Source: Sphingomonas sp. Root241 (GTDB lineage: Bacteria; Pseudomonadota; Alphaproteobacteria; Sphingomonadales; Sphingomonadaceae). Taken from it: a stretch of 64,000 nt of DNA. Made by a program: the position numbers and the translations under genes. Each line of letters opens with the position of its first letter. The first letter of the stretch is position 1. The notes under the pieces were generated by a model. The model was given only the letters and a program-made list of their open reading frames with translations, was not told the DNA's origin and ran no database searches. Location: positions 218,029-282,028 of the forward strand of contig NZ_LMIV01000004.1 of assembly GCF_001428865.1 (NCBI RefSeq), in the 5' to 3' direction. This document shows positions 58,971-64,000 of the stretch, piece by piece.

Positions 58971-61307
58971 TTGATCGAGATTCCGCAGTCGGCGGCGATA
59001 GTGGCGGGGGCGGTGCTCGCTTTGCTGCTGTTCGGCGGTGCCTGGCTGCTCTTCACCGGTCTGAAGATCCGCGCGGAGGCGCGCGAAGCGGCCAATCGGG
59101 ACGCGCGGCTGGCCGCTTTGGTCGCCGGATCGCCGGCGCAGGCGATGGTGGTGCGCGCCGACGGCCGGGTCGAGGTGCCGCGGCGGCTGGCCGACTGGCT
59201 GGGACTGGATCTCCTGCCGCGCGAACTTTCCGATCTTGTCGGGATCGAAAGCGGGCTGGTGGCCGACGACGCGACCATGCTTTCCGAACATGTCTTCGCC
59301 GCGCAAAAGGCTGGGCAGCCCTTCACCATGTCGGTCCGCGCACAGGGATCCGAACGCGCATTGCTGGTGATCGGCGAGCGTGCCGCGGATTCGATGCGCG
59401 TGCCCGGTGGGGTGGTGCTGTGGTTCCTCGACGCGACCGAGAGCCAGAGCGAGATCAACCGTCTCCAGCGCGAAGGGGTTCGGCTTCGGACGGCCTTCGA
59501 CGCGCTGACTGCACTGATCGAGGCGGCGCCGATGCCGATGTGGTATCGCGGACCCGATCTCAGGCTGCTGATGGTCAATTCGGCCTATGTTCGCGCCGTC
59601 GAGGGCGGCGACAGCGAGGACGTGGTCGCGCGCGGGCTCGAGCTCGTCGAGGGGGCGGGGCTCGGCGGACCGCTCGCTAACGCGGCGATCGCGCGCGACA
59701 CCGGCGAGCCGCAGACCACGGCGATGCCGGCGACGATCGGCGGGGCGCGGCGGATGTTGCGGCTGCACGACGTGCCGTTGCCCACCGGCGGCGTCGCAGG
59801 CTTCGCGATCGACATCGAGGAATTCGAGCAACTCCGCGGCGGGCTCAAGCGGTTCGGTGAGGCGCAGCGGGCGATGCTCGATCGCCTGTCGGCGGGCGTG
59901 GCGCAGTTCGCGCCCGATCGGGCCATGGCATTCTGCAACCAGCCCTTCCGCCGCATGTTCGCGATGAAGAACGAGTGGCTGGCCGATCGCCCCGAGTTCG
60001 ATCGGGTGCTCGATCGAATGCGCGAGGCCAATCGCCTTCCCGAGGTGCGCGATTATCCGGCGTGGAAGGCCGAACGCCGCGAATGGTTCACCGCGCCGGA
60101 AGCGGTCGAGGAGACGTGGAGCGTCGCGGGCGCGCATCTGCGGGTGGTCGCGCAACCGCTGCCCGAGGGCGGGTTGCTGCTCATCTTCGAGGATCGCACC
60201 CAGCAATTCGAGCTGCAGCGCGAACATGGCGAGATGCAGCAGGTGCGCACCGCGACGCTGGAGAGCCTCGCCGAAGCCGTCGCAGTGTTCGGCAAGGGGC
60301 GGCTGCAATTGTGGAACCGCAAGTTCCGCCAAGTCTGGGGTTTCGAGGACAGCTTCCTCGACGGGCATCCGCAGATCGGCCAATTGGTCAAGGCGGCGGG
60401 CCCCAAACTCACCAATCCGGGCCGCGCCGATGTGCTGGGCGATCTGATCCGGCTGGCCGCCAAGGATCGACAGACGCGCGGCAGCAGCGTGGCCTTCACC
60501 GACGGGCGGCATTTCGAGATTACCGCGGTGCCGCTGCCCGACGGCAACGCGCTGGTGACGATGCTCGACACCACCGATCATCACCGCGCGGAAAGAGCCC
60601 TGCGCGATCGCAACGAGGCGCTGGTGGCGGCGGACCGCGTCAAGACCGCGTTCGTCGCCAATATGAGCTACGAGCTGCGCACGCCGCTGACCTCGATCAA
60701 GGGCTTCACCGAGATGCTGCATGGCGGCTTCGCGGGCAAGCTGACGAAGAACGCAGTTGAATATACCGAGGCGATCCTCGTCTCCGTCGATCGGCTGAGT
60801 GCGCTGGTCGACGACGTGCTCGATCTGACGCAGAGCGAGGGCGCACCGCTGGAGAAGGTGCCGATCGATCTCGAACTCGCGGCCAATGCCGCCGCCGAGG
60901 CTGTCGCGCCGCTCGCGAAGAACAAGAAGATCGAGCTGGTGGTCGAGGATGTCGGGACGGCGGGCAGCGTCACCGGCGACCTGCGCCGGCTGCGGCAAGT
61001 GATCGAGCATCTGCTGCGGAACGCAGTGGCCTCCACTCCGGAGAACGGGCGGGTGCTGCTGCATCTCGACGGCAACAGGAAGGTGGCGCGGGTGATCGTG
61101 TCGGACAACGGCCCCGGCATGAGCGCGGAAGCCGTGTCGAGGGCGTTCGACAGCTTCGCGCAGCCCGGCATCTCGCGCAGCGGCGAACGCGCATTGGGGC
61201 TCGGCATGCCGCTGGCGAAGCAATTCGTCGAGGCGCATGGCGGGCGGATCGAACTGATCTCCGAGCCGGGCGAGGGGACGCTGGTGACGGTCGAGCTGCC
61301 GCGATGA
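58971..61307 (+). CDS. divL: DivL-type cell-cycle kinase homologue (Tyr in the H-box)
   Basis: 778 residues from TTG 58971, which has GGAGAGG 4 nt upstream; TTG 58932 would add 13. One membrane helix (~8-30), several PAS-like domains (~175-295, ~310-430, ~440-540), then dimerisation helices and an ATPase domain. The H-box reads FVANMSYELRTPLTSIKGF: the phospho-accepting His is Tyr567 (codon 60669-60671), the DivL hallmark. The ATPase has LLRNAVAST (N-box), VSDNGPGMS and GLGMPLAKQF. In Caulobacter DivL (769 residues) links DivK to CckA-CtrA. The tsaE/amgK/murU/addB order downstream also fits divL. Confidence 0.93.
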   Translation: MIEIPQSAAIVAGAVLALLLFGGAWLLFTGLKIRAEAREAANRDARLAALVAGSPAQAMVVRADGRVEVPRRLADWLGLDLLPRELSDLVGIESGLVADDATMLSEHVFAAQKAGQPFTMSVRAQGSERALLVIGERAADSMRVPGGVVLWFLDATESQSEINRLQREGVRLRTAFDALTALIEAAPMPMWYRGPDLRLLMVNSAYVRAVEGGDSEDVVARGLELVEGAGLGGPLANAAIARDTGEPQTTAMPATIGGARRMLRLHDVPLPTGGVAGFAIDIEEFEQLRGGLKRFGEAQRAMLDRLSAGVAQFAPDRAMAFCNQPFRRMFAMKNEWLADRPEFDRVLDRMREANRLPEVRDYPAWKAERREWFTAPEAVEETWSVAGAHLRVVAQPLPEGGLLLIFEDRTQQFELQREHGEMQQVRTATLESLAEAVAVFGKGRLQLWNRKFRQVWGFEDSFLDGHPQIGQLVKAAGPKLTNPGRADVLGDLIRLAAKDRQTRGSSVAFTDGRHFEITAVPLPDGNALVTMLDTTDHHRAERALRDRNEALVAADRVKTAFVANMSYELRTPLTSIKGFTEMLHGGFAGKLTKNAVEYTEAILVSVDRLSALVDDVLDLTQSEGAPLEKVPIDLELAANAAAEAVAPLAKNKKIELVVEDVGTAGSVTGDLRRLRQVIEHLLRNAVASTPENGRVLLHLDGNRKVARVIVSDNGPGMSAEAVSRAFDSFAQPGISRSGERALGLGMPLAKQFVEAHGGRIELISEPGEGTLVTVELPR

Positions 61308-61321
61308 GGGGGTTCTTCTTC

Positions 61322-61458
61322 GATCCTCCCCGGAACGGGGAGGGGGACCATTGGCGGAGCCAATGGTGGAGGGGGCTCGCCCCGAGAGAGTCCGTCGCGG
61401 CATGCCCCCTCCACCACTCGCTTCGCGAGCGGTCCCCCTCCCCGTTCCGGGGAGGATC
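61322..61458. repeat. 137-bp compound inverted repeat between divL and tsaE
   Basis: Perfect 28-bp outer arms (GATCCTCCCCGGAACGGGGA... at 61322, complement ending 61458), each arm itself palindromic, with inner CCATTGGCGGAGCCAATGG and CCACTCGCTTCGCGAGCGG hairpins. The right arm's GGGGAGG is the ribosome site of tsaE. Confidence 0.88.
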
Positions 61459-61461
61459 TTG

Positions 61462-61905
61462 ATGCTGCTCGCTTCACCCGAAGAGTCGCTCGTGCTCGGT
61501 GCGCGGCTGGCCGAGCTCGTCCGGCCGGGCGACGTGATCGCGTTGTCCGGCCCTCTGGGTGCGGGCAAGACGAGCATCGCGCGCGGGCTGCTCGCCGCGC
61601 TCGGGCTGGAAGAGGAGGCGCCGTCCCCCAGCTTTGCGATCGTTCAGCCCTACGACCCGCCGCACGTGCGTTTCCCGGTGCTGCACGTCGATCTCTATCG
61701 AATCGACGACGCCGGGGAAGCGGAGGAACTGGGCCTCGACGATGCGCGCGAGGATTCGCTGCTGATCGTCGAATGGCCCGAGCGGCTGGGCGACGAATAT
61801 TGGCGCGACGCGCTGTGGCTCAGCCTGGAACTGACGCCGGACGGCGCGCGTGTCTTGACAGCCAAGGTGCCCGCGGCATGGAGGGACCGATGGCTCCTGA
61901 CATGA
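61462..61905 (+). CDS. tsaE: tRNA threonylcarbamoyladenosine biosynthesis ATPase TsaE
   Basis: 147 residues. Walker A GPLGAGKTSIARGLL, then SPSFAIVQPYD and VLHVDLYRIDD (family markers), and LLIVEWPERLGD. It drives the TsaBDE complex for t6A37 synthesis; MtaB (16.8 kb) modifies the same base further. The ATG at 61462 uses GGGGAGG, which lies at the end of the preceding inverted repeat. It overlaps amgK. Confidence 0.95.
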   Translation: MLLASPEESLVLGARLAELVRPGDVIALSGPLGAGKTSIARGLLAALGLEEEAPSPSFAIVQPYDPPHVRFPVLHVDLYRIDDAGEAEELGLDDAREDSLLIVEWPERLGDEYWRDALWLSLELTPDGARVLTAKVPAAWRDRWLLT

Positions 61906-62876
61906 ATCCGCCCGCCGCGGCGCCCGACTTCCTGATCGCCGCCGGATGGGAGGGAGCCGAGATCCGGCCGCTCGCCGGCGACGCTTCGTTCCGCCGCTAT
62001 TTCCGTGTGGTGCACCATGATCGCAGCGCGATCCTGATGGACGCGCCGCCGCCGCACGAGGATCCGCGCCCGTTCATCTCGATCGCGCGCTGGCTGACCG
62101 GGCGGGGCTTCGCGGCGCCGGCAATCCTTTCGGAGAATCTCGAGCATGGTCTCGTCCTGCTCGAGGATTTCGGCGATGCGCGACTGCGCGAGACGGTGGA
62201 CGCCGCGCCCGAGAGCGAATTGCGGCTCTATGAAGAGGCGGTCGATCTGCTGATCCGGCTCGGGCAGCACGAAGCGGCGGATATCCGGGCTTATGACCTT
62301 GCCGAATATCAGCGCGAGGCGGGGCTTCTGCCCGAATGGTATGCCCCAGCGGTGGGTCTCGAAGTCGACATGCAGGGCTATGTCGATGCCTGGGATGCCG
62401 TGCTCGCGCCGCTGCTCGCGGGTCACACGCCCGTCACGGTGCTGCGCGATTACCATGCCGAGAACATCATGCTGATCGAAGGCAGTGAGAGCTTGGGCCT
62501 GCTCGATTTCCAGGACGCGTTGGCGGGGCACCCGGCCTATGACCTCGTCTCGCTGCTGCAGGACGCGCGGCGCGACGTGGCGCCCGAGCTCGAGACGGCG
62601 ATGCTCGATCGCTACAAGAGGATCACCGGCGCGGGCGACAGCTTCGACGTGGCCTATCATGTGCTCGGTGCGCAGCGGAACGCCAAGATCGTCGGCATCT
62701 TCACCCGACTGTGGAAGCGCGACGGCAAGCCGCGCTATCCGGGATTGTGCCCGCGCGTCTGGGGCTATCTGGAGCGCGACCTGAAGCATCCGGGGCTCAA
62801 GCCCGTGGCCGACTGGTTCGACGCGAATATCCCTGTCGAGCTGCGCGGCGACCCTCTCGCCATCGTCGGCGAATGA
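61890..62876 (+). CDS. amgK: AmgK-type N-acetylmuramate/N-acetylglucosamine kinase (APH fold)
   Basis: 328 residues from ATG 61890 (GGAGGG 4-5 nt upstream); ATG 61878 and ATG 61902 (ATGA overlap with tsaE) are alternatives. Aminoglycoside-phosphotransferase fold: GDASFRRYFRV, LLEDFGDARL, the catalytic loop VLRDYHAENIMLI and metal site LLDFQDALAGHPAYDLVSLL. With the next gene it forms the AmgK-MurU pair that salvages MurNAc to UDP-MurNAc, bypassing de novo synthesis. It overlaps murU by 4 nt. Confidence 0.9.
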   Translation: MAPDMNPPAAAPDFLIAAGWEGAEIRPLAGDASFRRYFRVVHHDRSAILMDAPPPHEDPRPFISIARWLTGRGFAAPAILSENLEHGLVLLEDFGDARLRETVDAAPESELRLYEEAVDLLIRLGQHEAADIRAYDLAEYQREAGLLPEWYAPAVGLEVDMQGYVDAWDAVLAPLLAGHTPVTVLRDYHAENIMLIEGSESLGLLDFQDALAGHPAYDLVSLLQDARRDVAPELETAMLDRYKRITGAGDSFDVAYHVLGAQRNAKIVGIFTRLWKRDGKPRYPGLCPRVWGYLERDLKHPGLKPVADWFDANIPVELRGDPLAIVGE

Positions 62877-63628
62877 GCGCGATCTATTCGCTGCGGCCGC
62901 AGCCCGAGGCGGCGGTGCCCGAAACCGCGATGGTGATGGCTGCCGGGCTCGGCAAGAGGATGCGCCCGCTGACCGCGACGCGCCCCAAGCCGCTGGTCGA
63001 AGTCGCGGGCAAGGCGCTGATCGACCACAGCATCGATCACCTGCGCACCGCGGGTGTGAAGCGCGCGATCGTCAACGTCCATTATCTCGCCGACCAGATG
63101 GAGGCGCACCTGCGCGCGCGGGTGAAGGATATCGAAGTCCTGATCTCCGACGAGCGCAAGCAGCTGATGGAGACCGGCGGCGGCATCGTCCAGGCGCGCG
63201 AACTGATCGGCAACAAGCCGTTTTTGTGCGTCAACAGCGACAATCTGTGGATCGACGGGCCGGTCGACGCGATCCGTGCCCTCGCGGCGCAGTGGGACGA
63301 TGACCGGATGGATGCGCTGCTGCTGCTGATCCCGCTCGCGCGCGCCAATTGCCACAAGGGGCAGGGCGATTTCCGGCTCGACGCGATGGGGCGGATCACC
63401 GAACGGCGCAAGCCGGGGCGGCTGGCTCCGTTCGTGTTCATCGGCGTCTCGATCCTGTCGCCGCGACTGATCCGCGACTGGCCCGAGGGGCCGTTCTCGA
63501 CCAATTTGTTCTTCAACCGCGCGCTGGAGGCGGGGCGGCTGTGGGGCGTGGTGCACCAGGGGCTGTGGTTCGACGTCGGCACGCCGGCGGCAGTGGCCGC
63601 GGCGGAGGCGGTGCTGGCGCAGATGTGA
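62873..63628 (+). CDS. murU: MurU-type nucleotidyltransferase (MurNAc-1-P uridylyltransferase)
   Basis: 251 residues. Sugar-nucleotidyltransferase motif MVMAAGLGKRMRPLTATRPK, substrate segments KPLVEVAGKALIDHSIDHL and METGGGIVQAR, metal-site NSDNLWIDG, and the C-terminal LWFDVGTPAAVAAAE. Makes UDP-MurNAc from MurNAc-1-phosphate. It follows amgK with an ATGA overlap. Confidence 0.92.
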   Translation: MSAIYSLRPQPEAAVPETAMVMAAGLGKRMRPLTATRPKPLVEVAGKALIDHSIDHLRTAGVKRAIVNVHYLADQMEAHLRARVKDIEVLISDERKQLMETGGGIVQARELIGNKPFLCVNSDNLWIDGPVDAIRALAAQWDDDRMDALLLLIPLARANCHKGQGDFRLDAMGRITERRKPGRLAPFVFIGVSILSPRLIRDWPEGPFSTNLFFNRALEAGRLWGVVHQGLWFDVGTPAAVAAAEAVLAQM

Positions 63629-63654
63629 CGCTTTCCGCTAGGGTCACCCGACCA

Positions 63655-64000
63655 ATGCCCGAACGCCTCCATCTCTACACCATCCCGCCGCACCGCGCCT
63701 TTGCCGACGCGCTGGCGATCGGGTTGGTGCGGCGGTTCGGGAGCGATCCGCTCAAGCTGGCGCGCGGGCTCGTGCTGCTGCCCAACAACCGCGCCAAGCG
63801 CGCGATCCAGGACGCGTTTGTGCGCGCCAGCGAAGGCGGGCTGCTGCTGCCGCGGCTGGTCGCGGTCGGCGATCCGGAGCTCGACGAGGCCGTGTTCGAC
63901 CGCGCCGACGATGCGGAGCCGATCCCGCCCGCGGTCGACCCGCTCCAGCGCCGGATGATCCTCGCGCGGCTGATCCAGGAAGCGGGCGCGCCGGTCGACG
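63655..64000 (+). CDS. addB: double-strand break repair protein AddB, N-terminal part (cut by window edge)
   Basis: About 115 codons lie in the window, beginning MPERLHLYTIPPHRAFADAL and continuing LVLLPNNRAKRAIQDAF and LLLPRLVAVGD. The PNNRAKRAI pattern is the start of AddB, which lacks the usual Walker A in alphaproteobacteria. AddB forms the AddAB helicase-nuclease for recombinational repair. 26 bp after murU. Confidence 0.87.
   Translation, partial: MPERLHLYTIPPHRAFADALAIGLVRRFGSDPLKLARGLVLLPNNRAKRAIQDAFVRASEGGLLLPRLVAVGDPELDEAVFDRADDAEPIPPAVDPLQRRMILARLIQEAGAPVD

Noticed and set aside
58704-61577. 957-codon open frame on the minus strand opposite divL
   Set aside because: It overlaps divL completely; the product is His/Arg/Gln-rich with no domain, a typical antisense shadow in GC-rich coding DNA. 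DivL has full domain support.
1-64000. Prophage, insertion sequence, integron or CRISPR array
   Set aside because: No transposase, integrase, cas gene or regularly spaced repeat was found. The repeats seen are paired palindromes scattered between genes.

Overview
The window is GC-rich DNA from an alphaproteobacterium, most likely a sphingomonad (Sphingomonas or a close relative). Evidence: a divL gene with its tsaE/amgK/murU/addB neighbours, two large TonB-dependent receptors, a TPR-sulfotransferase, type A RNase P RNA, and many intergenic palindromes of the sphingomonad kind. It looks chromosomal. I see no transposase, phage gene, CRISPR array, tRNA or rRNA.

Layout. 1-6.0 kb: an aminotransferase fragment, a small membrane protein and a chemotaxis operon cheA-cheW-cheY-cheB-cheR. 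6.0-9.0 kb: amidase, small YbjQ-like protein, rnpB, J-domain protein, 2Fe-2S ferredoxin, sufE. 9.0-13.5 kb: a divergent phage-shock locus, with pspF on the plus strand and, on the minus strand, a tiny leader ORF, pspA, pspB, pspC and six further tiny membrane/coiled-coil proteins. A clear sigma-54 promoter lies in front. 13.6-20.4 kb: PuuD-like membrane protein, sodB, yciB, ftsY, mtaB, DUF924, GGDEF-EAL protein. 20.6-29 kb: ffh, rpsP, rimM, trmD, rplS, with six unrelated genes between rimM and trmD, among them a GRDP-like/TIGR04222 pair with a Gly/Cys-rich tail. 29-38 kb: a SoxR-controlled VOC gene, DPP-IV peptidase, asd, MarR-EmrA-EmrB efflux operon, GFA protein, hydrolase. 38-48.5 kb: M2 peptidase, SIMPL protein, AMP nucleosidase, peroxiredoxin, AlgH, AlkD-like protein, TolB-like protein, a divergent DUF6683-like paralogue pair. 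48.5-58.5 kb: ahcY behind a perfect 20-bp palindrome, TPR-sulfotransferase, two divergent TonB receptors, and between these a decayed copy of the ahcY 3' end. 58.6-64 kb: divL (Tyr in place of the phospho-acceptor His), tsaE, amgK, murU, start of addB.

How it works together. The window combines housekeeping (SRP targeting, ribosome maturation, tRNA modification, methyl cycle, Fe-S supply) with envelope functions: Psp response, muropeptide-sugar salvage by AmgK/MurU, TonB import, drug efflux, secreted peptidases. The most unusual locus is the psp operon, in which many small proteins share a PspB/PspC-like C-terminal coiled-coil signature. Several families of long inverted repeats (CCGGCGAAAGCCGG, CCCGCGAAAGCGGG, CTCCCTCGCGAAGCGGGGGAG and others) occupy most longer gaps, and in places touch ribosome binding sites.
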